From Exophiala sp. HKRS030 (taxonomy: Eukaryota > Ascomycota > Eurotiomycetes > Chaetothyriales > Herpotrichiellaceae), in NCBI GenBank assembly GCA_023897205.1, contig JAHWDD010000004.1, positions 4,712,001 through 4,776,000 of the forward strand: a DNA stretch of 64,000 nt, written 5' to 3'. Both the position numbers and the translations under genes were made by a program. Positions 1 to 11,863 of the stretch are shown one piece after another (position 1 is the stretch's first letter; every line of letters starts with the position of its first letter). The notes beneath the pieces were generated by a model. It was given only the letters and a program-made list of their open reading frames with translations. It searched no databases and had not been told where the DNA came from.

Positions 1-1161
1 CATTCTGATGTCCCGATGTCGTTGCAGATCCCCTCTGTCCGAGCGGGCTGGGTTTCAATTCTGGACTCCATGATCGCAGCCTCCTTGACGCTTGGTGACC
101 GACAACAGGCAGCTAAAATCCACCAGGAACTTCTCGACATGGGTGCTGCTCCATCAGCCAACACCTTCGGCATCTACATCACTACACTTGAAGGGACGTT
201 TGATGAAGCCACCGAAGCTGTCAAAATCTTTCAACGTGCCTTGTCTGAGGGCGTCGCTCCCAGTGTATTCCTGTACAATGCGGTGATCGGCAAACTTGGA
301 AAAGCTCGCCGCATCGACGATTGCCTCCGCTATTTTGGCGACATGGAAGGCCGAGGTATCCGACCATCTTCAGTAACTTATGGCACATTGGTCAATGCTC
401 TGTGCAGAACTAGCGAAGAACGTTTTGCAGTTGACATGTTTGATGAGATGGAGGCAGCACCCAATTATCGACCTCGTCCTGCCCCTTACAATTCTATCAT
501 CCAATACTTCCTCAACACCAAACGCGATCGAAGCAAAGTCCTTCAATACTACGAACGCATGAAGTCCAAGAACATCAAGCCTACTTCGCACACGTACAAA
601 CTGTTGATTGAGGCTCACGCGTCCCTTGAACCTGTCAACCTCCCAGCAGCCGAAGCCATTCTTGCCGAGATGAAGCAATTTGGTGTCCAGCCTGAAGCGG
701 TTCACTACGGTGCTCTGATTCATGCCAAAGGTTGTGTCATGCATGACATGTCTGGTGCCCGAGCTACCTTTGACACTGTCTTGAAAGAACGCAATATTCG
801 ACCCACTGATACTCTGTATCAGAATTTGTTGGAAGCAATGGTTGCCAATCATGAGGTCGCCAATACTCCAGAGGTGCTTGCTGATATGTCTCGCCGGGGT
901 GTCATGATGACTCCTTACATTGCCAATACTCTCATACATGGTTGGGCCAGTGAAGGTGACATTGTCAAGGCTAAATCCATCTACAATGAGCTTGGCAACG
1001 ACAAGCGTGAACCAAGCACTTATGAAGCCATGACTCGGGCCTATCTTGCTGCCGAGGATCGTGCTAGTGCAAATGCGGTTGTGGAAGAAATGCTCCGCAA
1101 AGGATATCCTGCGGCGGTCACCGAGAAAGTCATGGCATTGATGGGCGGTGTTGTTGCTTGA
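1..1161 (+). CDS. Pentatricopeptide-repeat protein, C-terminal part (5' end outside window)
   Basis: The frame is open from the left edge, so the gene starts upstream; the ATG at position 16 is probably internal. The visible part is almost entirely degenerate 35-residue PPR units, about nine of them. Each has the pattern of a G-x-x-P turn, then TYxxLI or LYNAVI, then a helix ending in F-x-x-M (for example GIRPSSVTYGTLVNAL and NIKPTSHTYKLLIEAH). PPR proteins bind organellar RNA; fungal members mostly act in mitochondria on transcript stability, processing or translation. The N-terminal targeting signal would lie outside the window, so location is inferred from the family. The protein ends right after the last repeat with no extra catalytic domain. 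I do not recognise which fungal PPR protein it is. Confidence 0.9.
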   Translation, partial: HSDVPMSLQIPSVRAGWVSILDSMIAASLTLGDRQQAAKIHQELLDMGAAPSANTFGIYITTLEGTFDEATEAVKIFQRALSEGVAPSVFLYNAVIGKLGKARRIDDCLRYFGDMEGRGIRPSSVTYGTLVNALCRTSEERFAVDMFDEMEAAPNYRPRPAPYNSIIQYFLNTKRDRSKVLQYYERMKSKNIKPTSHTYKLLIEAHASLEPVNLPAAEAILAEMKQFGVQPEAVHYGALIHAKGCVMHDMSGARATFDTVLKERNIRPTDTLYQNLLEAMVANHEVANTPEVLADMSRRGVMMTPYIANTLIHGWASEGDIVKAKSIYNELGNDKREPSTYEAMTRAYLAAEDRASANAVVEEMLRKGYPAAVTEKVMALMGGVVA

Positions 1162-1874
1162 TTTGATTTCCCAAAAAAAGAAAAATTTATATCACCGAGT
1201 GTGGCGATGTATCTTCGCTTGCCTCTGTCTATTTTCTCCTTTGTTATGTGTCAACGATACCCAGAACACAAAAGGCATGAACAATTGTGGTTCTACGGCC
1301 TTGGCGTTTCTGGTTCGGTTCAGCGGTCATTTGTAACAGCGTGTGTACATACGAGATGGGCATGGCATTGGCGTTTTTCAGGATCGAAAATGGTTCGGCT
1401 ACTTCACTGGCGGAGGCGCTGAATGGAGGCAGCAATTGAGCCATTTGTTTTCGACGGAGCTTTGGAAAAACAGGCGGGAATTGGGATTTTGCCATGTACC
1501 AACAGAAGATAAACTCTCCACTCAATCTAATTAGAAGGGATCTAGGTTAGGGATGACGTCTGGATCCGATGGGAAAGGGTCCTCGAAATGGCGGACATTA
1601 CAGACAAGCTTGCCAGCAAGAGCTGAGCAGCCGCATCAGACGAGCAAAGGGGGCAAGGACTGATGAAGAAGAAAATTCAACTTCTATATGTTGAAAACAC
1701 CAACCTAGGCTGTGTTCCTTTTTTGTGGTTCTATGTGATGTCGTCTTATGAAGTGACTTGATAGACGTATCTGCCCGCCATACGTATCTGCAAGAATGCA
1801 ACAACAATGCAATGCCAGCTGGAGCCGTCGGTCTTCGTGTATTGGTATTGTTGTCTACAGTATGATTGAAGGTT
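1162..1874. other. Intergenic, between convergent 3' ends
   Basis: Holds the 3' flanks of the PPR gene and of PDX3. The short ORFs on both strands show no conserved motif or splice logic. I see no RNA gene or repeat. Confidence 0.6.
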
Positions 1875-2083
1875 TCACGGACTCAACCTTTCAATCTTCC
1901 ACTCGCCGCCGTCGTCTTGTCTCGTGTAGACAAATCTATCATGCAACCTACTCTCCCTCCCTTGCCAAAATTCGATCTTGTCTGGAATGATTCTCAAACC
2001 ACCCCAGAAAGGTGGGACTGGGATTTGTTCTTGACCCTCGAATTTGCGTGCCATTTCTTCGACTTGATTTTCCAATTCGAGCC

Positions 2084-2119
<36 letters not shown>

Positions 2120-2967
2120 TTTGGGGTTGTGTTTTGGTTCGATCTTGCATTTGCTGCGGATGGAGTACGCTGGTCTGTCGACTGGCCCAAGCTCCTATCC
2201 TGCTCCCCCTCGCCCTCGTGTCGAAATAAACCTGGCTCTCCTCGCGGGCGAGACGTTCACAGACGCCCTCGACTCGGACCTGCCGTTCCAACGGTTTCCA
2301 CCAGAAACACAGGCTGGCGTGGGGGTTGGTGGCGACGTCGGCCGCCTTTCGACTCGTCCCAAAGTTGGAATACACGACGAACCCTCGACCGTCGAGTTCC
2401 TTCAGGTAGACGATTCGGGAACTCACTCGACCGGAAGGTAAAGAGGCCGTGGACAGGGTCACGGTTTCGGGCACGGTCCCGAGGAGTCGAGGGTGCGTGA
2501 ACCAGGAGTGGAATTGGACAAAAGGGTCGGGGGACAAATCCGACCGGTGAAGCCGGGAGAGCTTGAACTGGGCTGCTTGTGACGGGCCGGTCGTGGTCGA
2601 CGAGGACGAGTTCGTAGGTGCCCCAGAGTCGGGTGGTGCTTCACCCGGGGCGACTTTTTTGGGGGGGGGAATTGTCAGTAGACTGTACTTCACCGAGAAA
2701 AACAAAAGTGTCGTGCTCAAAAGAGGGAGGACATTATTGGCGTCATCCAAAAGAGAAAAAAAACAACTTACATATCAACTTGTTGTGATTCTTCTGGGGT
2801 TGAGACGACTCTGGACCTGATTTGGTCGACCTGGCTTGGTGTAACATTGTGGCGGTCCTTGTACCTGTACTCGTCTGGATGGTTGTTCTCGACTTGGGAG
2901 CTGTATATCGAGGAGAGGAATGTAAACGGATGGATCGGGAAATTGTCAAAGGTGCTGTCCTTGACAT
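1875..2967 (-). CDS. PDX3: Pyridoxamine/pyridoxine 5'-phosphate oxidase
   Basis: FMN enzyme that oxidises PNP and PMP to pyridoxal phosphate. Two exons: 2772..2967 and 1875..2653, with a 118-bp intron (donor GTAAGT, branch TACTGAC, acceptor AAG). Splicing restores the family's N-terminal signature KLIFAPG exactly across the junction, giving 324 residues. Typical motifs follow: SPDPFVQFHSWF, SSRIVYLKELDGRGFVVYSN, ASLCFWWKPLERQVRVEG, IGAWASRQTSVL, and the C-terminal FWGGLRIIP / IEFWQGRESRLHDRF. Two oddities. A (GAC)n run (2088-2119) encodes eight aspartates at residues 247-254, inside a loop before the last strands. The first ~60 residues are Ser/Thr/Arg-rich with few acids, like a mitochondrial presequence; a second in-frame ATG at 2847 would give a form without it. 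Localisation is inference. Confidence 0.93.
2088..2119. repeat. GTC/GAC trinucleotide microsatellite inside PDX3
   Basis: About ten near-perfect GTC units on the plus strand. They are translated from the minus strand as a poly-aspartate run in PDX3, and are a likely source of length polymorphism between strains. Confidence 0.85.
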
Positions 2968-4258
2968 GTATATCTTCTCAAAAAATATTCGTTCTGATCG
3001 AGAAGTCTCAAGGTCGTCTCTTATGAGATCAAATATATTTTTGACAAGGGTGTGGTGATTATTTCTGAATGAGTGAATTATTTGGGAGAAGAACAGGAAT
3101 TGTTCATGCGAGGATCTAAAACACAATGTCGTGTTGTTGAATCAGTGGTTACTTTGTTGTGTTTTTTCCCTTCTCTGCCCACCCAAAGTCTTTGCTGGCT
3201 CATCTCATGATACTTGTTGATCTCTAGATGGATCCCCCGGCAGTGAGTTGGCAAGTAATGAGTAATGACTCCCTTGTTGACAAGGGAGATGGCGTCATTT
3301 GAAAACGAGTGGTTGATATCACGTGTCCCCCGTATTCGCCCTCGTATTTCCTTATCGGGGATGGGTTGATGATGCGATCCGCCAGAGCACGTGACTTGGC
3401 CTGAAGCCAGCAGCTCGTCTTGTCTTTGCTGTCATACTCCGTACCAAAGTTCCCTCGCATTGAGCCCCTCTTTTCAGGACACTTTGGTATCTGGGGCGTG
3501 AACCTCAGGACTTGGAATTTCCTCATGCTCTGTACGGAGAACTTACGGTAAAGATAACTCGTTACTTTACGGAATCCCAACCTATCTCGACCCAAATCCA
3601 CGAATACGGGATCGTCACTACGGATACAAGTAACGAATTACCCTACCAGAACTCCATAGAGACCAACCAGTTCTTTCGGTCCTCAGCGCTCCCCCCCCGC
3701 CTTACCTTTCTTCAATCAATTCCAATCCTCATCTCCATTTCGTTCCATCAGTTCAACCCCCCAGAGTTTGCAGCCCACTTAAATCACAGAAGAAAATAAT
3801 CTGTACTCTGTCAAGGTATCCAAGTACCTTTGATCATCTTACAGACTACTCCGTACAGCCCTCGACCCTCCCAGATTCCTTTCGGCGTCACCGCATACGT
3901 AACACAGCACGCGACGTCTTGGCGAATCTCAAACCGCCAGCACACCAAAACCAAGACACCCAAACACACACACATACCTACACATCACACCCTGCAGGAA
4001 CCCAACAAGCCTCTAACCAGCCAAAGACGAGCGCGTGCGCGAGAGAGAAAGCCACCCGACTCCAGAACATCCCCCCCCCTTCCAGGCACCAGTCCACGTC
4101 TCACACAAAACGAACTCGTGTGCACTAGCCCTTCAGCCTCACCGGGCCCCTGACCTTGACTGGGGTACACTTATCGCAGCAGCAGCGCGTGTGATATATA
4201 TCTTTCGGCCTACAATAACCTGGTTTTTGTTTCTTTTCCCCCCGCTTTCCTTTTCGCC
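2968..4258. promoter_or_regulatory. Divergent intergenic region between PDX3 and the calmodulin-like gene
   Basis: Carries the promoters and leaders of two divergently transcribed genes. Contains TACTCCGTAC at 3435-3444 and 3847-3856, a related GTACGGAG at 3532, a CA-rich stretch near 3955-3990, and a TATATAT-like run at about 4194-4201 that is probably too close to the start codon to be a TATA box. No coding region found. Confidence 0.6.
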
Positions 4259-5500
4259 ATGCCTCCCACAGTTCCTCAGATCGATACCAAGACTTCCTCC
4301 AGTGCACCCAAGCCTCGAACCACCATGGTATGTCACTTCTTCACACGCCCTGCATGATGACCCAATTTATTTCTTCACCTGTTCCCCGCCATTGTTCCTC
4401 CCCAATGTCTCAATGACGGCATCGGGCTAACCGCCAGCGCGCCTTACGGGGCGATTGTCTGTCTTATTCTAGACCCCAACTTCTGCTCAACCGCTGGCCG
4501 AGGATGAAATCAAGGCTTTCAAGGATGTCTTTGCATTGTTTGTAAGTTGATCAGGATCACGAGCATGTGGTCTCATCTTTGTCAAATTTCGTATCATGGG
4601 CTCACGATCCGCCATAGGACAAGGATAACAGTGGTAAGTGGTCGATTATATGTGGACTGGCTTTCCCTTGATTGCGATCCGTCGCCTCTCGGTCAACACC
4701 TCTTTACTATTTACCTTCTTATATGTCCGTCAATTTGTTGTCATGTACAACGTTTTTACTCACACGCGAGGTGCGATTTAGGAACCATCACCGCCTCGGA
4801 ACTGGGCGAAATCATGCGATCTCTAGGCCAGAACCCATCAGACTCTGAATTGCAAGACATGGTAAGTGGAAACTGTTTTCTTCCCAAGAGAAATTCATAC
4901 AGCCTGAACGATAAGTTACTGACGGCTCGAACCTCTATCTAGATCAACGAAGTCGACATTGACAATTCAGGCGCCATAGATTTTGACGGTGCGTCAATGA
5001 CCCTTCCTTTCATGTCCAGATCCTGCCCCCCGGGGGGGGGTTTCCTCCTCTGATCCATACTGACCATACGTCTTGTTGGTCATTGCAGAATTCATCAAAA
5101 TGATGTCGACCACCGTCAAAGCCCATCATTTCGCCGACGAGACCCGCGCCGCCTTCAACGTGTTCGACAAGGACGGCAGCGGCACCATCTCGGCCGACGA
5201 GTTGCGCCAAGTCATGAAATCGATTGGTGAAAACCTCACCGACGCCGAAATCGACGAGATGATCCGCGAGGCCGACAAGGATCACAATGGCTCGATAGAT
5301 TGTGCGTTCCTTCCCTTTCTCCTGATCTGGTCCACTCGCCCCGACCATCGTGTCCTGGACGTCCTTTGATCCACCGTCGCGGCGGCATCCGTTTCTTTTT
5401 CTCCTGCCCTGCTGTCATGGATCCTGATACTGACATGTTTCTTGTTTCTCGGTCTCGTCCAGACGAAGAGTTTGTCCAACTCCTTTCTCCGAAGCCTTGA
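4259..5500 (+). CDS. Calmodulin-like four-EF-hand protein
   Basis: Predicted Ca2+ sensor of 176 residues from seven exons: 4259-4327, 4473-4541, 4618-4633, 4782-4861, 4943-4988, 5089-5301 and 5463-5500. Every junction has GT..AG signals and keeps frame. Exon 3 is only 16 nt and completes the first EF loop. All four loops are canonical: DKDNSGTITASE (47-58), [12 protein letters not shown] (83-94), [12 protein letters not shown] (120-131) and [12 protein letters not shown] (156-167). The linker [21 protein letters not shown] is calmodulin-type, but the rest is clearly more divergent than true fungal calmodulin, and there is a ~30-residue Pro/Ser/Thr-rich N-terminal extension. It is therefore probably a paralogue, not the essential calmodulin. 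The start could also be the ATG at 4325, which ends exon 1, giving a shorter N-terminus. Confidence 0.92.
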
Positions 5501-6797
5501 AAAAAAGAAAACCTTTCCCACCATACACTTTTTGGTCCATATTCAATCCCGGATCGATCGATTGGCCCGGTACGACGAGCCCAGCACGGTCCGTCCCCGG
5601 GAGATACTCACTCGTACGGGGATGACGGACGGGACATCTTCAGCACACGATCCTCCCCTCTACGGGTACCACAGCTCCCTTTTTGTTTCTTATACCCAAA
5701 TCTTGTTCGTCTTTGTCACACGACGCTTCCATACGGAGAATACACAATTGAGCATCACATTTATAAAACCAATTCACACGTCAAGGAACAAAAAACACCC
5801 CCCCCCCCCAATCACTTTCCCCGCGCAGGTCAATCAAAAATGCTTTCTTGAAACCTTTTTTCCTTTTTCAGGACCAATCTTGACGGAGGAAGGATTCCGG
5901 TTTGGTACATCCTCGAATTGAATCCAAAAGGGACACACAAATTTTTCCATGTCCATCTGTCCACTTGCCTGTTCAACATACCTGCCTACCTGGGATAGAG
6001 TAGTCTGGATAGCTTTGGAAATACAATAATGGTGAAAACGAGGAAAAAAAGACCCAAACCCCCCCCCACCCCCGAGAAGAAGAGAAAGAAAAGCGCAAAG
6101 TGAACGTGACACGATAGACTGCGGTAGTAAGGATAACATTTCAAAGGGTCAAGTCCCTTGTCTTTTTCATTTGTTTGCTCGAGCATCCGTAGGTCAGGTA
6201 GGGGGTTACCTAGGTAGGTAGACAGTGAACGAGGAACCCGCCATTAATCGGGGGCTTACTCAGACACACGAAAACGACAGCATCGAACCCGACCATTCCT
6301 TTCACTAATGCTTAGATGATACAAATGGACCAGGCCCTGGCTTTGCTTTGGTTTGACTTTTCAGAGCCCGTCCATTCCAGTCCTCTGATGAACGATTTGA
6401 CCGGAATCGACAAGAAAAAAAAATGACAGACTCCCCACAAATAACCCATGTTTACTATCCCACCGCCGGCCATCTTCCGAACCGTTCCATGTTGTGACAA
6501 GGTCGGAAATAAAAAATTAGAGGACGAAACCCATACTAGAAGCCCAAGTGTGCTGTGTTGGAAGGAAAAACAGGGCTCGCGCGGCATTGTTTGGTTTGTT
6601 CAATGTCTGAAATATGAACATGAAGCATGGAATACACGAAACATGGACGATGAGGCGTCTGCTTCTGCCGAATGGGCGTGTGATAATATATCATCAAGTC
6701 CCCATTCCACAAAATATTGTTGTAACAATTGCAATGGCCCGTAGTCTCACCTTGAAACTCCCACTTCTTTTCTCCAAAGGTACTCTTGGAGTACATT
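5501..6797. other. Intergenic, convergent 3' flanks
   Basis: 3' flanks of the calmodulin-like gene and of the minus-strand gene at 6798. Contains homopolymer C and A runs (5800-5812, 6058-6072) and a CCTAGGTAGGTAG word near 6210. No supported gene. Confidence 0.6.
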
Positions 6798-9700
6798 TCA
6801 GTGTGCTTTGGATGCTTGTCGAGTCCGGGGTCCATCTCGATTTCTACCGCGCTTTCCAGGGTGTGAAGTCGTGTTGGAATTTCCACCAGTTCGGTGTTGG
6901 GATCTGCTGCCACTATTTGTTGGTGCGCTCTTCACTGGAATATCTTTTCTGGTGGGTTTCGTTTGCCCTGGGAGGCGAATCAAGGCGTACTGTTGTTTCG
7001 ATGGGCCGTGCCATTCCCGCAGATTGTTCACCATGAAGGCGTGTCTGGAGACCGGATCGACGGGCGCCGGAGCAATTCTCGAGGCAAATGACGGTGCCCA
7101 CTGCAATGGAGGTGTTCCGGTGGGCAATTCAATGATTGGCAGAGACCCTGGTTCTCGATCCTCAAAGAGGTCATCCTCGCTTTCTACATCCTTCGTCGCT
7201 ATTGACGTTTCTGTCACGAGAACACCAGCATCGACACTGACCGGCATGGACACCGACGCCGCAGGTACGAGCACATGTTGCACATCGAGTGGCTCTCTGG
7301 AAGAAGGGGCAATCGCTAGAACCGCTCCAGCAGGATGAGCAGTTTCTGGGACCGGAGAAGACTTCTTGCCCAGCAGTCCATTGAACCTCTCTTGCCAAGA
7401 TGGGTTCTGTACTATCGGAGTGGACGCAGATCTGAACGATTGCGGTGGGGCCGAGACCGGTAGAGACACCCTCGCGGCCCAAGTCAGCGGTGTGTATGAC
7501 GCATCAGCTGGCTGGACTGGGGTCGGACTTGGGGGTGTAGGCGGCAGGGCTGGGGGGAGTCTGACTACCGCCTTTGCTGGCGGGAAGTGCACCTTGGGGC
7601 TTCGTGAGTCTCCATCAAAAGCAGGATGGAAACTTGAGTATTCTTCCGCTGGGGGTGGTGATGGTGATCGCGGTGGCTCGGGATGGCTGTAAGTAAACGC
7701 TCGTCGGTCGTGTGGCGAAACCCCAATTGGTTGTGGAAAGAAGCGAGACCCTCGTCCTCCAGGCCCACTCATCATTCGTGATCCCATCTCTGTGCCTGAC
7801 ATGCTGCCTACTGCACCGAACAGGTTGGACGCAGGCACGGCTGACTCTGCAATATTGGCGACATGCCGCTGTCCAGCCTGTTCACCGACATGTACTTGCT
7901 TCCAAGTCTCGTTGAAGGTGTACTGAGGGCCTTGTCGGACTCCAGTGCGCAGCTCTTCTTCTCGCCGAGACACCAATTCACGTTGCAGTCTCTCATTCTC
8001 GGCGCGCTCTTGTTGTCCCGCAACATGATGGAAATTCGCCCACGCGTCAACACCATGAGCCTTAGGACCATTGTGGAAGCCGTAGGCAGATCCAGGAGCG
8101 TGGGCTTGTTGAGAATGAGGAGGGGCGATAGGGGCAGGCTTGGTAGTCGGGAAGAGTGAGTCAGCCTCGCTGTCAGCGGCCAATGGGCCTTGATCAGGTG
8201 AGGCAATAGGCTGATAAGAGAACGATCGACTTTCAGGTACTGTGTGATTCACGTACTGGGTCTGTGGTGATCGACCAGCATGCGGTGTCCTCCCATTTAT
8301 CCAGCCTTGTGCCGAAGAAGATGTTCTGGACAGATCTTGTGGAGCATAGCCCGCCAGTCCTTGGTCGAAAGTGCCGTTTCCAAGGGCTGACTTACTGGGA
8401 ATACCCCATAGGTTAGCTCCCTGTGGCGAACGGTGGTCAGGGCGCAAATCTCCCCATCCACTTCTTGCATCATTCCCTGAGGAGCTGGGCTTGGGTAATT
8501 TCGGACTCGGCTCCGAAGGCGCGACCGGCTCTTGGCCACTCGACCTTCGCAACTCTGGAACAGATCGAACGCCATTTGCCACGGGAGAAGGCATATGTAA
8601 GATTTCATGTGTAGAGTCCTCCAAACCAGCAGGATCCAGCTTGGCTCGAGTAGTCGTTTTCTGGGAATCCTGCTGCCGAGATAATGAACCTCCAAGCTTC
8701 TTGACCGAGTCCAGAGGATGGACCTTCATCATACCGTATTGCTGGGGCTCGCCAGAGGCTAGAGGTTGCGGAGGTTTTGGAGGTGAATGAGTGTTAGCTT
8801 GCCCCGTAGACGCTGTCGTCTCTTCAGTAGTTTTCTTGGATTCCTTTCCTGCAGCCACATCTTCTTCTGCATGTTTCTTCGTCAACTTGGGGTCGGGACC
8901 AAGAGTGGCCAATTTCAGCTTGATGCGTTCCTGTTTCTCAGCTTCCAGTCGTTGCTCTTCTTCAATCTTGCGTCGTCTCGCGCGCTCGATATTCTCCTTC
9001 ATCAAAGCTCTCTGCTGGACGCGTTGCGCCTCGAGATCGGCATCACTTGCTGGAACAGGGCCTGCAGGCATCTGTTCCGTTACGCCACGCGACTGGTAAG
9101 TCGGAAACTGCATCTGTGATGAGGGACCATCCTTAGAGCTGGGTCGAACGAGGGACTCAATATCACTCTTGGACGGTCCAAAGACTGAAGTTGGTGTTTC
9201 GCCAGATTTGAAGGACATTCGCCGCCCAAACGAGCCACTGCCACCAGAAACGGTAGAAGATGCTCTTCGTCGTGCTTGATCTGCGCTTGTGCGATGTGTC
9301 TGGAACGCCGCGGAAGGCTCGGCAGGAGCATGTGGATCTCCCTGACTGGGCCTTTGAAGTACAGCAGGAGCTCGGAAGCCTTGGTCATTCCTGGACATTC
9401 GTCTGCGACCCTCTGGAACGGCCTCGTATCGTCCCGAGGTCGGTACAAACAACTCGCGTGGTGGACCAGGAGCTGCGTCCCGCCAAGCACGATTAAAGTC
9501 ATCGGCCGAGATTTCCGTGGCAGGAGATGGTGCTGAGAGGCCTGTCGGTGGTTGTACGTAGGTGTTGGAAGAGAAACGGCCTTGGGGTGGTAATACAGGT
9601 TGCGGATTGATCGCAATGGGAGATACCTTGTCAACGGGAGGCAAGGTTGCCCATGGTGATTTGGCTGGTGCTACAGCAGGAGTCGACTTCGAAGAACCCA

Positions 9701-10726
9701 TCGAGCCTTTCTCTGCCTGAGCCCTTGTTTGTAGACTGGCGACCTTCTGGGAATGCTGTCTTTCGGCGTTGGCACCAAGTTTTAGTACTGTAGCATTGGG
9801 GCCGACAGAGCTTATGAAGTGCGGTGCTGGGGGCTTGGAAGGCGCAACCTGCTTGGGCTTCTCGTCAGCGTCTGAAGTGGGTGCGGACTTCTGCTTCGCC
9901 TGCGGAACGACTTCGATGGGTGTCAATGTGCTCTTTGTGCCGTCATTCCATTCGATCGTTTCCGGTGCCCAGTCATCCTCATCGTCATCAATATCTGCCC
10001 ATTTTGCCTCCTTCCCCTCACCATCTGCCTGAATCCGCGAGGTCAAATGGATGCCATACTGCTGCTTAAGCTCTTCATCTGTGAGATGTTTCGTTGAAGG
10101 TTGGGGCGTGACTGCGTGGTTGTTAGTAAACGAGTCAAAATGTCGGTGGAACGACAGACCTCTATTTTTGTTCCACACTTGCATAGGGTCCGGTGTAGCA
10201 GTCTTGTATGGCTTGCCCTGTGTTTGCAGAGCACTGGTGGTTTTTGCGACCAAACGTGGTCGGCCAGAGGCAGTGAGTGATGAAGCGGACGACGTGGGAG
10301 TAGCAACTAAGAATACGACGTTAGCCTGGTCACGCGAGGTAAAGGTGAATGTATACCTTTCTCCGTGCCTTTGGCAGCAGCATTCGCGGCAACAACTTTG
10401 GGTACTGAGTACTTTGCGAAGCTCACAGGTTTAGCAGTGAATTTCTTGAGTGTTTTCAGCTCCGCAGATTTGTCTCCGGCTACACTGCCATCGGCTCGGC
10501 TGGTGTCGGTATCAGAGCGTCCTGACGCATCTTCCAAGTCGTCCATCTTGAGATTCGCAAGGGTGTGTGTTCCATTCTCTTTCGGCGCAACCTCCCCAAC
10601 ACCAATTTCGTCCCCAGAAACTTTGATATCAGGTGTGGATGTGGTCGCAGGTGCGTCGGAGGACGAAACGTTGTCGCCCGCCGACTGAGATTGGTTTACC
10701 ACATCTTGTGCACTCTGCTGTGCCAT
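6798..10726 (-). CDS. Large disordered protein with a basic coiled coil, unknown function
   Basis: Two exons, 10357..10726 and 6798..10306. A 50-bp intron (donor GTATAC, branch GCTAAC, acceptor TTAG) joins ..GTEK to VATPTSS.. and gives 1292 residues. ATG at 10726. No enzyme domain is visible. Recognisable pieces are a short conserved-looking block KPVSFAKYSVPKVVAANAA near the N-terminus; an acidic tryptophan block WADIDDDEDDWAPETIEWNDG after residue ~200; a charged helix around 545-600 (ENIERARRRKIEEEQRLEAEKQERIK); scattered WG pairs (SGWGDL, NLWGIP); and an Arg/Gly/Ser-rich basic tail. This composition suggests an RNA- or cytoskeleton-associated scaffold, but that is a guess. I do not recognise the family. 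Confidence 0.85.
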
Positions 10727-11863
10727 AACCTCCTTGGAACTATGCGGTAGATGTCAGACTCTGGACAAGAGGACAGGCAGTAACAGCCCACAGGGTAAGT
10801 TTACTGTTAAAGACTGGAGTGTGCCACGATTGCCGGCCTGGAGTCGGAGGGTCGGATGACGCACAGGGGCGCCGAAGGATCGCAATCGCTTCGGGAGAAA
10901 AGGAGTAGAGGGCGTCAAGGATGAGCGTGCTCTCCGGACTAGGAAGAAGAAAGCAAACGCGAAGGCGAATTGGTGGTGATTGAGTGAGTCTGAGATAGGG
11001 AGGCTGCGCAAGTCATAGTCCCAAAATGCGCAGCGTACCTAGGCTTGGCGGAGACTGGACCTGCTTAGCTAAGGCAACTCCGGGTTAGAGACACTAGTGA
11101 AGTCTCACTTGAACTATTGGCCGCTCCTTCCACCACCAACACTGCCAACTCTTTCGATACGGCTCAATTCTACGCTCAAGCACAATATTGACGATATGAA
11201 GACAATGACCTCATGTTTTCTTCAGAGGTTCAAGTCTAGATTCCAAAGTCTCAACAACCCTTCCATCAGATGGATTGGTACGAGTACAATCAACTCAAAA
11301 ATCCTGTTCAGAAGTCTCACGTCACGCGTTTCCTTGATGAAGTGACTGGGCGTTCCATTATTTGAGTCATTTTCAGATCTGCTATGGCCAAACACCTTTG
11401 GGTAAACAGGCGCACTGATGCGGCACGATTGGACTGGCATTACGATATCTGGAAAGCAGCATTGGTTGTAGGTGCCATACGGTTACGGCGTTTCACGACG
11501 AATGAACAGTGACTCGGCTTCCCCCATACGTGCTGACCGTGGTACTTACAGCCGAAGATCGTCAAGTCACACGTCGAGTAAGTTTCCTGGCAAGTCGTGG
11601 TGCTAATCAGAGTTGTCGGCGCCCAACAAACCATAGAAAGCCTTGATGACATGCCATTCGAAGTAGGCTGCATGATTCGGATTCGGCTTAGACGGTGAAA
11701 TGACGACGAGTAAACAGATGCATTGTCGAAGACGGATCGCTTTTCGATATCTCATCGTGAAATTGGAGTAGCAGAACATCAATTCTCCGGAGAACCCGAA
11801 TAACTCTTTAATTTTGGTTTATGTACAGGCGATTCCAGAACTCTAGTCCACCATGCGAATGAC
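10727..11863. other. Intergenic; no supported gene
   Basis: Upstream region of the 1292-residue gene and downstream flank of ATP17. Small ORFs at 11097-11345 (+) and 11440-11673 (-) have no recognisable motif, and I could not splice them into anything. Confidence 0.5.

Noticed and set aside
370..939. 189-codon minus-strand ORF
   Set aside because: Antisense shadow of the PPR repeats.
11226..11247. T-loop-like GGTTCAAGTCTAGATTCC suggesting a tRNA
   Set aside because: No acceptor stem, D-arm or anticodon arm can be placed around it.
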